This document shows positions 39,526 through 49,103 of a stretch of 64,000 nt of DNA, piece after piece (within the stretch, counting starts at the first letter, position 1; the number at the start of each line of letters is the position of its first letter). Origin of the DNA: Streptomyces tubercidicus. Lineage in GTDB: Bacteria > Actinomycetota > Actinomycetes > Streptomycetales > Streptomycetaceae. The DNA lies in contig NZ_CP114205.1 in the NCBI RefSeq assembly GCF_027497495.1, forward strand, positions 806,001 through 870,000, read 5' to 3'. Made by a program: the position numbers and the translations under genes. The notes below the pieces were generated by a model that saw only the letters and a list, made by a program, of their open reading frames with translations, ran no database searches and was not told where the DNA came from.

Positions 39526-40544
39526 ATCCCCTCAATCTGATCGCCCGTCGTTGGCAGCCCTCCGAGCAGGCGGTGAAACGGGCCGCGCTGGCCTCGGTGA
39601 TGACGGCCGTCCTCATCGTGGTCACCGGTGGCGCGGTGCGGCTCACCCAGTCCGGGCTGGGCTGCGAGACCTGGCCGCAGTGCACCGAGGGCAGCCTGAC
39701 CCCGACCGCTGATATGGGCATCCATGGCGTGATCGAGTTCGGAAACCGAATGATGATCTACCTGATGTGCGCCGTGGCCGGCCTGGTCATCCTGACCGCC
39801 AGGGCGCGTACACCGGTGCGCCGTGATCTCACCCGGCTCGGCTGGGCGCAGTTCTGGATCATCATGGGCAATGCCGTGGTCGGCGGCATCACCGTGCTGA
39901 CCGGGCTCAACCCGTACATCGTCAGCTCGCACTTCCTGCTGTCCACGGCGCTGCTCACGGTGGCCGTGGTGACCTGGCAGCGCGCCCGGGAAGGGGACGC
40001 CCCGGCGCGTTACCTGGTGACCCGGCCGCTGCGGCAGCTGACTGGGCTGCTGGTCGCGGCCACCGCGGCGCTGATCCTGATCGGCACCGTGGTGACCGGA
40101 GCCGGGCCGCACGCGGGCGACGCGCGCAAGGTGCACCGGATCCCGCTGGACTGGCAGGAGATCACCCAACTGCACGTGGACTTCGTTTACATCGTGGTGG
40201 GCCTGACCGTGGCGCTCTGGTTCGCGCTGCGCGCTGTGTCGGCGCCGTCCGCCGTCCGCCGTCGGGTGCTGGAGCTCTTCGCCGTGTTGGCCGGACAGGG
40301 CGTGATCGGATATGTGCAGTACTTCACGCATCTGCCGGAGCTGGTCGTCGGCATCCATATGTTCGGCTCGTGCCTGGTGTGGATCGCGGTGCTGAGGGTC
40401 TTCCTCGCGCAGCGCGAGCGCTACGAACTGCCCGACGCACCCGCACCTGGAGACAGCGCGGAGTCGGCTGGGGGCCGGCCGATCGAGGAGGCCGGGGAGG
40501 CCGGGGACGCGGCTCAGCCTGCCGGAGCACATGGCGGTCGCTGA
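39510..40544 (+). CDS. ctaA: Heme A synthase (CtaA/COX15 family)
   Basis: A 344-residue polytopic membrane protein that converts heme O to heme A for aa3-type cytochrome oxidase. It shows the signature TGGAVRLTQSGLGCETWPQC with the paired cysteines, conserved heme-ligand histidines (for example IHGVIEFGNR, SSHFLLS, LHVDFVY and GIHMFGS) and about eight hydrophobic segments. The C-terminal 40 residues are hydrophilic and Gly/Ala-rich. The start is the GTG at 39510, without a clear ribosome site; it overlaps the transposase-like remnant. It stands alone, without ctaB or oxidase genes next to it. It may be the housekeeping copy beside which the cluster landed, or an extra copy protecting respiration from the product. 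Confidence 0.92.
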   Translation: MPNPLNPLNLIARRWQPSEQAVKRAALASVMTAVLIVVTGGAVRLTQSGLGCETWPQCTEGSLTPTADMGIHGVIEFGNRMMIYLMCAVAGLVILTARARTPVRRDLTRLGWAQFWIIMGNAVVGGITVLTGLNPYIVSSHFLLSTALLTVAVVTWQRAREGDAPARYLVTRPLRQLTGLLVAATAALILIGTVVTGAGPHAGDARKVHRIPLDWQEITQLHVDFVYIVVGLTVALWFALRAVSAPSAVRRRVLELFAVLAGQGVIGYVQYFTHLPELVVGIHMFGSCLVWIAVLRVFLAQRERYELPDAPAPGDSAESAGGRPIEEAGEAGDAAQPAGAHGGR

Positions 40545-40616
40545 CCGCGGCTCGCGGGCAGCGGAGGTGCTTCGTCGACCGCATCACAGAGTTGCCAATG
40601 CCTTGAGGAGTGTGCC

Positions 40617-41204
40617 ATGACCCTGCTGACCACGTGGCCGGAATCCGGCCCCGGCACCGTCATACGCCGTACCACCGATCCCGGTGAGATCGCCGCTGTA
40701 CTGGCACCCATCGGGGTTCGCTATGAGCAGTGGCCGCTGCGTGACCACGTGCCCGAAGACCCTGAGCCCGAGGCGGTGTTGAGGGCGTATCGGGAAGAGG
40801 TCAAGGGCCTGGTTGCTGCTGAAGGGTTCGCCACCGTCGACGCCGTCGGGTTGCGGCCGCGGAAGGACCTGGGGTGGCGGTTGGCCGCCAAGGCCGAGCG
40901 GAAGAAGTTCCTCAGTGAGCACACGCATGATGATGACGACGAGGTGCGCTTCTTCGTCGCGGGGGCCGGAGCCTTCTATCTGCACGTCGATCGCGAGGTG
41001 CATGCCGTGCTGTGCGAGGCCGGGGACCTGCTGAAGGTACCGCGTGGGACCAAGCACTGGTTCGACATGGGGGCTTCGCCGTCATTCACCGTCATTCGCT
41101 TCTTCCATGAAGAGAACGGGTGGGTCGGAAACTTCACCGGCAGTGACATCGCCTTGAAATTCCCTGACTTCGATGCGCTCATGGCGGCGCGAGCGGCAGC
41201 CTGA
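40617..41204 (+). CDS. mtnD: Acireductone dioxygenase
   Basis: A 195-residue cupin of the acireductone dioxygenase family (methionine salvage). It oxidises acireductone to 4-methylthio-2-oxobutyrate with Fe, or gives an off-pathway product with Ni. The metal ligands are all visible: H102 and H104 in HTHDDDDE, E109 and H147 (TKHWFDMG). The ATG at 40617 follows GAGGAG at good spacing. The other salvage genes (mtnB, mtnC) are not adjacent. It probably belongs to the chromosomal backbone rather than to either the NRPS cluster or the island. Confidence 0.93.
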   Translation: MTLLTTWPESGPGTVIRRTTDPGEIAAVLAPIGVRYEQWPLRDHVPEDPEPEAVLRAYREEVKGLVAAEGFATVDAVGLRPRKDLGWRLAAKAERKKFLSEHTHDDDDEVRFFVAGAGAFYLHVDREVHAVLCEAGDLLKVPRGTKHWFDMGASPSFTVIRFFHEENGWVGNFTGSDIALKFPDFDALMAARAAA

Positions 41205-41237
41205 CCCTGCGCTTGCCGGGAATCTCATCCGACCGGC

Positions 41238-41430
41238 TCAGGCAGCATGTTGGTACGCGTGGAGGATGCCGCCGACTCGTTCGCGTCGTCGTATGGCGAG
41301 GCGGGTGATCTGCTCCGGACCGGTGACCTTGGCGTTGGCGCCGTGTTGCCGCGCAAGGTGGGCGACGCGGGCCGGATCTTGGGAGGTTGCCGGGCGGTCG
41401 CTCGCGGCTTGCCTCGGGGCCATCGCGGCG
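41238..41430 (-). pseudogene. C-terminal fragment resembling an integrase-core transposase
   Basis: The minus-strand frame ending at 41238 closes with ITRLAIRRRERVGGILHAYQ. This resembles the basic C-terminal tail of Streptomyces integrase-core (DDE) transposases, which often end near GLINEY-like residues. The frame upstream becomes low-complexity Pro/Arg-rich and no catalytic core is seen. I treat it as a decayed element; the resemblance is from memory and short. Confidence 0.3.
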
Positions 41431-41747
41431 GGCAGCGGGCTCGGCGGGAACAGCTGCGGGCGGACCTGACCGCGGCGGTGCAGCTCCAGCACGACCGAGC
41501 GGCCGCGGACCGGGCCCGGCGCGCGATCGAACGGGCCATGGACCAGTCCTGACTGGATACCCGCGGGTGAGCCCGGCCGCTGCGGAACGGGCAGTGTGGT
41601 CGGCGTGGCAGGCCCGGCACGATCGGATTCGTCGCACGCGACGGCACGAGATGAAGGAAGATGCCGCGCTAGTGGTCGGGGCCCTGCGGGCGATGGAAGC
41701 CAAGCAGGATTCTGAGGCGGACACCGGGCAGGTCTTCGGGGACTCGT

Positions 41748-41824
41748 TCAGCCCAGGAAGCTCAGCCGCACCTTCCGGTTCGGGTTGTCGACGTTGGTGT
41801 CCGCGAAACTCCGTTAGGACAACC
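41748..41824 (-). repeat. 77-bp island repeat R1
   Basis: First of three co-oriented repeats, collinear with R2 and R3 without indels. On the minus strand it reads an in-frame TAA, then RSFADTNVDNPNRKVRLSFL-G and a TGA. Hand count over the 69 bp from stop to stop gives about 59 matches with R3 and 53 with R2. It lies in non-coding DNA. Confidence 0.85.
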
Positions 41825-41988
41825 GTCAGGATAGCCCGTGGCCGGGTCAGATATCCGTGACTTCAGCGCTCCATCCAACGTGCACGAGGAGTACAAGGAG
41901 CCCCTCTACGCTGCCCCCACTCTCTTGGCACATGGTATGGACCGTTCGTTCTTCCAGTGGTGACGGCCGAGCCTGAATTACTCCCAGG

Positions 41989-42013
41989 CCTGGGTCCCTG
42001 GGTCCCTGGGTCC
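41989..42013. repeat. 8-bp tandem repeat, three units
   Basis: The octamer cctgggtc occurs three times in a row. It lies between R1 and the 3' end of the caspase-WD40 gene. No function is apparent. Confidence 0.6.
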
Positions 42014-42220
42014 GGCGTGGCATCCTCCCGAGGCACGACACCGCCGGAGTCGACTCTGAGCCGCTCACGGCGCTAGAGCTGGTCAATGCGTGTGTTCCCG
42101 CTCGCCGCCAGCACGCCTTGCCAGCCACTGCCAGATGACGGCTGGACATCGCGATCTGTGTGCTGCTGTCGGCCCTGGCGTACAGGCCAGCTCAGCGCGC
42201 AGCCTGACGTGCCGTGTGCC

Positions 42221-45200
42221 TCAGCGCTCCAGGACGATCACTTCGTACCCGGCGCCGACGACGAGCTCACCGCCAGGGGCAAAGGCGATGGCACCGGGTT
42301 CGACGGGCATTCGGATCTCATGCAGGAGCGTGCCGCTGCCGAGGTGCCAGATATCTACGGTCCAGCGGTTGGCGGTGACGGCCACCGGCACCCCATCCAG
42401 CAGGCCGAGCTCCACATCAGACACCCAACCGTCACCGAGCCGGTGACGCAGCTGCCGGGTTCGCAGATCCCACACCTGGGCGCCGTTCTGGGCAGTGGCC
42501 GCCAAGACCACTGGGGCATCTCTGTCAGTGCCGCAGACCAGGGCATTGATCTGATCGTTAAGGCCCCTCAAGTCGCCCACCGGCCTCCAGTCTGTAAGGT
42601 CCCAAAGTCCTGTACGGCGCTCGCCTCGCCCAGGCTCCGCGATCACACCCAAAGGTCGTCCGTCGACAAGAGCCCAGGCCGCGGCAAGGCCAGAGCGGAA
42701 GCCGAAGTCGAACTTGATGGTCCTGCTGATCTGCAGGGTTTCCAAGTTCCAGATGCTAACCCCACCCGACTCCCTGCGGGTGCCTTCCTGGGCAAGCAAG
42801 GCGACCGGACCACCTTCAAGGTGCCCGCAGGTCAGCAACTGCCAATTCGAGTAACTTGCCTCAACCTTCCCGGTCTCCGACCCGTCCACGAGATTCCACA
42901 CTCGTGCAGTGCCGTCCCAGCCGCTGGTCACGGCGACTGGTGCGCCGGAGACAGTTGAGCAGGCGACTCTGTCCACCCATTCGGCATGTCCTTCGAGGCA
43001 CTGCAGCGCCCTTCCGGAGGCCACGTCCCATACTCGTGCGGTGTGATCGTCGCTCGCCGATACCACGACGGCGGCTCCGTCCAGCACGGTGCACGTGACC
43101 TCCCGCACGCTGCTGGAATGGCTCGGAGGTTCAACCACCTCGGCTTGCTCCTCCAGACTCCACAGTCGAACGGATCCGCTACTGGTGGAGCTGGCGGCCA
43201 CCGGTCGACCGTTCACGCTCGTTATCACGATGGAACGCACCCAGTCCGTATGGCCGTTCAGTCGCGCAAGCAACCGGCCCCTCGGTCGTTCCCTCAGCTC
43301 CATCGAGCCGTCCCCGTAGCCCACCACCATGACTGCGCGGCCTTCGAGTTCGGTGAACGCGATAGCCGAGATCCAACCCGAGCCGACGTGGCAGGAAGAG
43401 ATGACGGTGTCCGTTACCGGGTCACGGAACTGAAGCTCCCCCTGGCGGGAGCCGAGGGACACGCACTCTCGGGCGCTCTGGACGACACTCGCCACCGCCT
43501 CGCAGTCCTCAGTGTCGCGGAGGTGGTCCCACTCCCCGGAGTCAAGGTTCCAACGTCGCAGCGGGCCGGACGGCAAGCCGACGAGAGCAGTGGCCACCCC
43601 CTGCGTCTCCTGGCAGAGGACTGGAAGGCGGTAACTGCCTGCGTCGGACGTCCTAGGGAGGGTTCGTCTGATCTTGCCGGACATCAGCTCCCGAACCCAG
43701 GCCGAGCCGTCCGGGGCACAGCCGACGATCAGCGCCCCGTCGTGGCCCTTGGTGCACGCCAGCCCCGCTACGGCCGTCGCGACCATCTGTTTGTCAACCT
43801 TGTGGGCGGTCTCGGCTTCGCTCTGGAGCACGAACCTCCGGACTTCGGTGGTACGTTCGAGGTCCCAGACGCGCACGGTTCCGTCGTCGGATGCGGTCAC
43901 GACGAGCGTGGTGCCATCCACCTCCATGCAGTCCATTGCCGACACCGTGCGCGTATGCCCGTCCAGGGTGGCCACACAGCTCTGCTGCGCCGGATCCCAG
44001 ATCTGCACAGTTCCCCCTCTCTGTGCGCTGAGCACGACCGGCTTTCCCTTCCGTTCTGCCGCGACCAGCGGATCGCTGGATGTCGAGCTCAGTTCTCCCC
44101 GAAACAGGATGCTCGTCTGGGACCCGGTCGCCCACCGCGGTGCCCACTCCAGCCTTCGTCCCAGTCTCCTGCGGTACTCCTCCAGCCGGTACCGGGTCGC
44201 GTCCACTGCCATCACCTGGGCTCGTTCGTGGACGCGCAGACGCTGGTAGAGGTGGGCCGAAGTCCGGTACATCACGCGGACGCGCTGGGCCTCTCCGCCC
44301 CGTACGCCGTCCATCGCGGCGAGCAACCCACCCGGTTCCGCATGCACCAGAAACCACGGGTCCTGCAGTAGGCGTTCGAGATCCCCCGAGGCTGCTGCGT
44401 GGCCTGCCAAGTGGGCATGGACGTACGGGTGCGCGCGGTCCCAGTCCGGACCGTCGCCGTCGGCCCGGACTGGGACCGAGGCAATCAGCTCGGCCGTCAT
44501 CCGGCGCTGGTCTTCGCGGCTGCGTCGCGGATGACGCAAGTGCTCGGCCAGCGCCTCGTGATACAGCCGGAACACCGACCGATCCACACCGGCCGGCACT
44601 TCTACCACGTACGCACCCGCCTGCCGCCACAGCCAGTCCACGTCGTCGTTGGTGCACTTCTCGCCAGACAGGGCCTCCGCCAGCGGAGCCCATAGCGAAT
44701 CCCACGGCAGACCAGGGCCCTCCGCGTATGCCAGGGGTCGCAGCAGTCGTCGTACCCGCTCCTCGTCCTCACCGTACCGCGCCAGATAAGCGTCGAATGC
44801 CTGTCCAACTTCCGAGGGCAGTTCCTCCTCCCATCCCGGGCGCGACAAGTCTGGGGTCAGGTCCCCATGCAGCAGGGCCCGTACGGTCATCCGGGCGACC
44901 AGGAAGGAGCGGCCCGCCTGCCGAGCCACCGCGGCCGCCACGGCCTCCTGGTCCGCCTCCGCCAGCCCGTTAGGCATCCCGGCCAACGTGCGCCGCGCGT
45001 ACTGCTCGATGTCGTCGCGGCCGGCGTAGGTGTCGGCGTCCAGGTCGATGACCTCAACGGCCCGCCCCAACTCGGGGATCATCGTTCGCCGTGTACCGAT
45101 CAGCAGACGCAAGTTGTGCAGGACGGACATCGGTCGAAGCAACTCACGGGCGATACGCTGTGGTTCCCGCCCTCCGACACCCGTACCCGCCTCCTCCAGT

Positions 45201-46426
45201 GCGTCAATCAATACAGTCCGCTGGGGACCCTTGTACTCGGCGAGCTGAGACAGCAGCTGGGGCGGGCTGTCCGCCTCCACCTCCAGTGCGGTGGCGAGCC
45301 GGGCGGTGAGCCTTTCCAGAGTGATGCCGTGAGCATGCACGGAGACGGTCACCGAACCAGGCGGGGGCAGCAGGTGCGCAGGCGCTTCCAAGTGGTCTGG
45401 GCGGGCCAGCTCGAGCAGTCGCCCCAGGACGGCCGACTTGCCGGACCCCGGATCCCCGGTCACCACCCGTGCCCGGGCATCGTGGAAAGGGTCACGCAGC
45501 CAGCCCGCCAGCGTGGCCAGGGCCTGCAGACGCCCGGTGAACCAGTCGCCCGGCTCACTCGCATACTCCACTCCGCGGCCCCGCGGACCAAAATGCGCGG
45601 TCCACTCCTTCCGCGACTCCACGTCCATCGCGTCGTCAGGTAGGTCAGGTCGGTACTTCGGGTTCGGCAGGAACGGCGGGACCGCCCGGCCGGACATCAC
45701 GTGATAGCTGGCGCACTGGTCCTGGCGGTGCTCCCGGAAATGGTCGTTGACCTGGTCGGTCACCGTGGGGATGTCCAGATACCGCTGTCGCATCCCGGCT
45801 GTACCCGCGCGTACCGCAGTCTCCAGAGCGGTCACGAAGGCATGGTCGTACGCGAGCTCACGAGAGCGAGCCGAGGCCACCAACCACAGCCCGTCGGCAC
45901 CCGGGGGCCGGTAGTCCACCAGCTGGCCGGTGACGTTCGCGATCTCGGCCGCACCCAGTTCGGCGTGACAAGTGTCGATCAGCAGCAGGACGTGCCCGAC
46001 CTGGGTGTCGGCCAACAGGTCCGCGAGTTCACGAGAGGCAAGGGTGGTGCTCACGCGGTCGTGGCGGCTGTTGCGGCAGGTGAGCCGGTGAGAGCGCCCA
46101 TCGCGCAGGCCATGCCCCGCGTAGTACACGACGAGCACGTCCTCCTTGCAGCGCTCGTCCGCCTTGAGCCAGTCCTCCAGACCAGCGCGCACCTGCTGAG
46201 CATCGGGTGCACCCGCGAGCTCCGGTAGGATCTCTGCGTACCCGAGGGACGAGAAGAGAGCCGTGACCCGCTGCAGGTCCTCGGGCACGCCGGGCAGTTC
46301 TTCGAGCAGCAGGTCGGCCGTGAACGTGCCAGTGCCGAAGGCGAAGACGTACCGGTTGAGCCCGTCAGCGGCTGGGCCTTTCGGTGCGCCTGCTGCAGAA
46401 GGCTCCGCCAGCGGTTCGTGTGTCAC
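42221..46426 (-). CDS. Caspase-like protease/P-loop NTPase/WD40-repeat protein
   Basis: A 1401-residue, three-part protein. The N-terminus is a C14 caspase-like domain with the catalytic His in VVYYAGHG (about 100-106) and Cys in LLIDTCHAE (about 150-158). A STAND/NACHT-type NTPase follows, with Walker A TGDPGSGKS (about 321-330) and a Walker B-like TVLIDALEEAG. From about residue 790 onward there are many WD40 repeats (for example VTASDDGTVRVWDLE and VVSASDDHTARVWDVA). This is the layout of bacterial STAND sensors, in which the repeats sense a trigger, the NTPase oligomerises and the protease acts as effector. It starts at GTG 46426, overlapping the stop of the hydrolase gene by 4 bp. A role in abortive defence or regulated death is likely from the family; the trigger is unknown. 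Confidence 0.92.
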   Translation of the reverse strand: MTHEPLAEPSAAGAPKGPAADGLNRYVFAFGTGTFTADLLLEELPGVPEDLQRVTALFSSLGYAEILPELAGAPDAQQVRAGLEDWLKADERCKEDVLVVYYAGHGLRDGRSHRLTCRNSRHDRVSTTLASRELADLLADTQVGHVLLLIDTCHAELGAAEIANVTGQLVDYRPPGADGLWLVASARSRELAYDHAFVTALETAVRAGTAGMRQRYLDIPTVTDQVNDHFREHRQDQCASYHVMSGRAVPPFLPNPKYRPDLPDDAMDVESRKEWTAHFGPRGRGVEYASEPGDWFTGRLQALATLAGWLRDPFHDARARVVTGDPGSGKSAVLGRLLELARPDHLEAPAHLLPPPGSVTVSVHAHGITLERLTARLATALEVEADSPPQLLSQLAEYKGPQRTVLIDALEEAGTGVGGREPQRIARELLRPMSVLHNLRLLIGTRRTMIPELGRAVEVIDLDADTYAGRDDIEQYARRTLAGMPNGLAEADQEAVAAAVARQAGRSFLVARMTVRALLHGDLTPDLSRPGWEEELPSEVGQAFDAYLARYGEDEERVRRLLRPLAYAEGPGLPWDSLWAPLAEALSGEKCTNDDVDWLWRQAGAYVVEVPAGVDRSVFRLYHEALAEHLRHPRRSREDQRRMTAELIASVPVRADGDGPDWDRAHPYVHAHLAGHAAASGDLERLLQDPWFLVHAEPGGLLAAMDGVRGGEAQRVRVMYRTSAHLYQRLRVHERAQVMAVDATRYRLEEYRRRLGRRLEWAPRWATGSQTSILFRGELSSTSSDPLVAAERKGKPVVLSAQRGGTVQIWDPAQQSCVATLDGHTRTVSAMDCMEVDGTTLVVTASDDGTVRVWDLERTTEVRRFVLQSEAETAHKVDKQMVATAVAGLACTKGHDGALIVGCAPDGSAWVRELMSGKIRRTLPRTSDAGSYRLPVLCQETQGVATALVGLPSGPLRRWNLDSGEWDHLRDTEDCEAVASVVQSARECVSLGSRQGELQFRDPVTDTVISSCHVGSGWISAIAFTELEGRAVMVVGYGDGSMELRERPRGRLLARLNGHTDWVRSIVITSVNGRPVAASSTSSGSVRLWSLEEQAEVVEPPSHSSSVREVTCTVLDGAAVVVSASDDHTARVWDVASGRALQCLEGHAEWVDRVACSTVSGAPVAVTSGWDGTARVWNLVDGSETGKVEASYSNWQLLTCGHLEGGPVALLAQEGTRRESGGVSIWNLETLQISRTIKFDFGFRSGLAAAWALVDGRPLGVIAEPGRGERRTGLWDLTDWRPVGDLRGLNDQINALVCGTDRDAPVVLAATAQNGAQVWDLRTRQLRHRLGDGWVSDVELGLLDGVPVAVTANRWTVDIWHLGSGTLLHEIRMPVEPGAIAFAPGGELVVGAGYEVIVLER

Positions 46427-47346
46427 CAGGCCAGCCCCGTGGCGATCGCCGTCCCAGTCTCCACCGCCGTTAGGTAGGCGCGCATGCTGTGCATCTCGGA
46501 GCCGTTGTCCACGGGCAGGTCCACGACCTCCGGCCCGAACCGGGGCGCGAGTTCGCGGACAAGGGCGACGACGTCACCGCTGTCTGCCAGGTTGGTCCAG
46601 TGCTTGACGGGTGCCGGCCAAAGCCCCAAACCGCCCTGCTGCGGTGCGGGCTGCAGGCGGTCGAAGACTAGCCCGGCCAGACCCAGCGGGGAGCCGAGGG
46701 TGATCAAGGTCAGCGGCGTCCGCTCCGGCCGGAGGGCGCACAGGGCCTCGTACGCGACCACCGAGCCCAGTGAATGACCCACGACCACCCGAGTCTCCGG
46801 CCTGATCAGCTCTTCGACCCGAGCCCGTACAGCCTCACGCAGTTTCGGCTCGGTGAAGTAGCGGCGCACCTGCTTGAGGTCCGAGATGAGCAGCCGGTCG
46901 GAGACAGCACCAAAGAATCGGGTGCGGGTGAGGGCATGCAGGGCGCGACGAACCCGATCCACGGCCAGAGGGCGGGAGGCAATACGGCCGACGGCGCCCC
47001 TGGCAGCGGGACCGGGGCCCATACCGTCCGGCCATCCGATGTCCGGTCCGGCAATACGGGGATCCAGCCGAGCCGCCTCGCGCCACCAGGTCTCCAGCAA
47101 CACGGCCTCGAACCCGGGCTCCACGTCCTCCGCCCGATAATACGGCTCGCCGCGCGTGCCGGGCTGCCGGTAGAGGTCCCCGTATCCGGCGCAAACGATG
47201 TCGCCGTCCATCAGCCGTCCGAGTGTGGGATCGCGGCGCAGCGCGAGTTCGACTCCTCCGCGCAGCGCTGGCTCCACTTCTGCCAGCAGGGTCTCGGCAG
47301 TGTCGAGTTGCCGACCCACCCCGTGCACCACGACAACCCGGCTCAT
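46423..47346 (-). CDS. PGAP1/lipase-like alpha/beta hydrolase
   Basis: A 307-residue hydrolase. It begins SRVVVVHGVGRQ, the oxyanion strand typical of PGAP1-like and related lipases. It has the nucleophile elbow VVVGHSLGS (Ser near 191) and a late region with SGDVVAL and HSMRAYL that may supply Asp and His. There is no signal peptide or membrane segment, so it is probably cytoplasmic. It is directly upstream of, and coupled by a 4-bp overlap to, the caspase-NTPase-WD40 gene, and the two fill the first cargo block between repeats R1 and R2. Hydrolases of this kind often accompany NTPase-based conflict systems, where they may act as a second effector on membranes. The substrate is unknown. Confidence 0.8.
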   Translation of the reverse strand: MSRVVVVHGVGRQLDTAETLLAEVEPALRGGVELALRRDPTLGRLMDGDIVCAGYGDLYRQPGTRGEPYYRAEDVEPGFEAVLLETWWREAARLDPRIAGPDIGWPDGMGPGPAARGAVGRIASRPLAVDRVRRALHALTRTRFFGAVSDRLLISDLKQVRRYFTEPKLREAVRARVEELIRPETRVVVGHSLGSVVAYEALCALRPERTPLTLITLGSPLGLAGLVFDRLQPAPQQGGLGLWPAPVKHWTNLADSGDVVALVRELAPRFGPEVVDLPVDNGSEMHSMRAYLTAVETGTAIATGLAW

Positions 47347-47827
47347 AGTCCCCCTTGTGCGCCCGTGCTCCTGTCACGAGGATAGTCGGAGGCAGCGCTG
47401 GGGGGATGACCTCTTCCCCTCTACGACACCCACCACCATGCTGTCACCGCGGCGGCAACGGCGTGCCATGATCAGCGACTTCAGACCAAGGTCACGCCGG
47501 TAGTGCCCGGATGGTGTTGGCACCTCACGCCAGATCCCCGCAGGTGTGCCCCTTCATGACATGGGCTATGCGAGCATCTCTGGGTCAGCTCTTCTACGGC
47601 TACGGCGCTCCGCGAATCGTTTGGTGCGGCCGGACTTCGCCCCTACAGTCCCGTTGACGCGGTGCCCTAACCCAGGAAGCTCAACCGGACCCTACGGTCC
47701 GTGTTGCTCGTGTTCGTATCCGCGAAACTCCGTTAAAACAACCACTACATGTACCTCACACACGTATCCTGAGCAACACCGGGTCGAGTGACGGCGGCCC
47801 GGGCCCGGGATGCGACTTGCGGCAGAC
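47347..47827. other. Intergenic region carrying repeat R2
   Basis: This 481-bp gap lies between the start of the hydrolase gene and the end of the metalloprotease gene. Apart from R2 I see no convincing gene or RNA. It should contain the promoter for the caspase pair. No clear terminator hairpin was found for the metalloprotease. Confidence 0.6.
47667..47743 (-). repeat. 77-bp island repeat R2
   Basis: Second repeat, starting 5919 bp after R1. On the minus strand the conserved TAA is followed by RSFADTNTSNTDRRVRLSFL-G and a TAG. Most differences from R1 and R3 after the TAA are synonymous or conservative. It is the most diverged of the three (about 53/69 and 52/69 matches by hand). Confidence 0.85.
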
Positions 47828-49033
47828 TCATCGTTGCTTTAGATACGGCGCGAGGTGGTGCAGGCGCGTGTGGTAGTCGGGGTGCGAGGACAGGAGCTTT
47901 CCCAAGAGGCCCTGTCTGCGGCCACGAGCTGGGGTTCTCGTGCCCATCGCAGCCGTTTTGCCGCACCCGGACAGGGCGGAAGCCGTCACGGATCCACATT
48001 CCCGATCCGCCGCCTGCATCATGTGCAACACCTCGGCGAGCGTCGGCCCGAAGCCGGCCGTTGCCGCATGGTGATCCGCACGTAATTCGGCCCGGCGGGT
48101 CACGGCGGCGAGCAGATACGGGGCAGCGACCAGCGTCAGAGTGACGTACCAGTACTCCAGCGCGACCAGCAGGACGGCGGCACCCGCCACCAGAAGCAGC
48201 ACTGCCGCCCAGAAGCCCATGCGCCCATGCCCGGTGACGGTGATGGTGACAAGCCGGATCAGCTTGCGCACAACAGCCCACACCAGACGTCCCGGAACCG
48301 CATACCACTGCCCCAGGAGCGAGGACCATGCATGGCCGCGGACGTGGTGCCCCAGTTCATGAGCGAGTACCGCGGCCAGCTGGCCATCGGACAGACGCTC
48401 CAGCGAAAACCGGGTAACGCCCACGATGTGGCCTGCCGCGGCCAGGGCGTTCAGATGATCGCTGTCCTCGATCCACAGCTCGTATGCGCGGCCCTCGACA
48501 CCCGTCCGTGCGGTCACTGCCCGCCACAGTGGTTCCAGCTGGCTCAGTTCTCGTGGGGTGGGGTGACGAAGGTTCAGCAGATGGCGGGCAAGGGCTCTCT
48601 CCGTGGGCCGGTGAAACGCCATGGCACCCGAAGCGAGCCAGAGCAAGCCCCCCAGCCATCCCATGTCAGGGAGCAGGAGCTGAGAGAGCACTGCGACGAT
48701 CACCAGGCTTGCAAGGAACGAGGGCAACTGCAACAGCAGTTGGACCACGGCCGTCACATCGATGCTCCGCTGGCGCTTGGCGAGATGCACACGCCCACGG
48801 TGGCCGAAATCCTCGTGCGGCTCACGTTTCCCGGGGCCGGGACCGGAGTGGTCCTCCGGCCCGCCGCCATGGCGAGCGGCATCGTATTGCGTCGTGCTGC
48901 CCGGGTACGGCGGCGGGGGCGGGATCATCTCGTTCGGACAGTGCGGGGACGGATAGGTCACAGCAGCCGGATAGACCGGAGGATCGGGCACGGACGTGCG
49001 GCCGACGTGGGCCGGATCGGGAGGAGTGGCCAT
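47828..49033 (-). CDS. M48-family zinc metalloprotease, membrane-bound
   Basis: A 401-residue HtpX/Ste24-like peptidase. The zinc site is AVLAHELGHHVRGH (HExxH, about residue 225), with the third ligand probably in RAELRADHHA further on. A Pro-rich N-terminal 90 residues is followed by a hydrophobic segment pair before the catalytic domain and another after it, placing it in the membrane. I chose the ATG at 49033, with AGGAAG just upstream, because the longer frame runs into the neighbouring gene. It is the last gene of the block-2 operon, 70 bp after the PycTM-like gene. It may process or remove membrane partners of the system. It could also be an unlinked stress protease. Confidence 0.85.
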   Translation of the reverse strand: MATPPDPAHVGRTSVPDPPVYPAAVTYPSPHCPNEMIPPPPPYPGSTTQYDAARHGGGPEDHSGPGPGKREPHEDFGHRGRVHLAKRQRSIDVTAVVQLLLQLPSFLASLVIVAVLSQLLLPDMGWLGGLLWLASGAMAFHRPTERALARHLLNLRHPTPRELSQLEPLWRAVTARTGVEGRAYELWIEDSDHLNALAAAGHIVGVTRFSLERLSDGQLAAVLAHELGHHVRGHAWSSLLGQWYAVPGRLVWAVVRKLIRLVTITVTGHGRMGFWAAVLLLVAGAAVLLVALEYWYVTLTLVAAPYLLAAVTRRAELRADHHAATAGFGPTLAEVLHMMQAADRECGSVTASALSGCGKTAAMGTRTPARGRRQGLLGKLLSSHPDYHTRLHHLAPYLKQR

Positions 49034-49103
49034 GGGAGCTTCCTGTCTGGGCGTACGGACCGGATCGTGACGATGCGGTAAGAAACGCACCGGTGACGTG
49101 CGT

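Larger units (their letters stand above)
41205..42220. other. Gene-poor junction with repeat R1 and transposase debris
   Basis: This roughly 1-kb stretch between acireductone dioxygenase and the caspase-WD40 gene has open frames on both strands, but none looks like an intact protein. It holds a transposase-like C-terminal fragment on the minus strand, the first 77-bp repeat, and a small 8-bp tandem repeat. It appears to be a recombination scar at the left edge of the accessory island. Confidence 0.6.

Noticed and set aside
41847..42149. A 100-codon minus-strand frame after the caspase-WD40 gene
   Set aside because: It covers the 8-bp tandem repeat and shows no domain or ribosome site. Probably chance.
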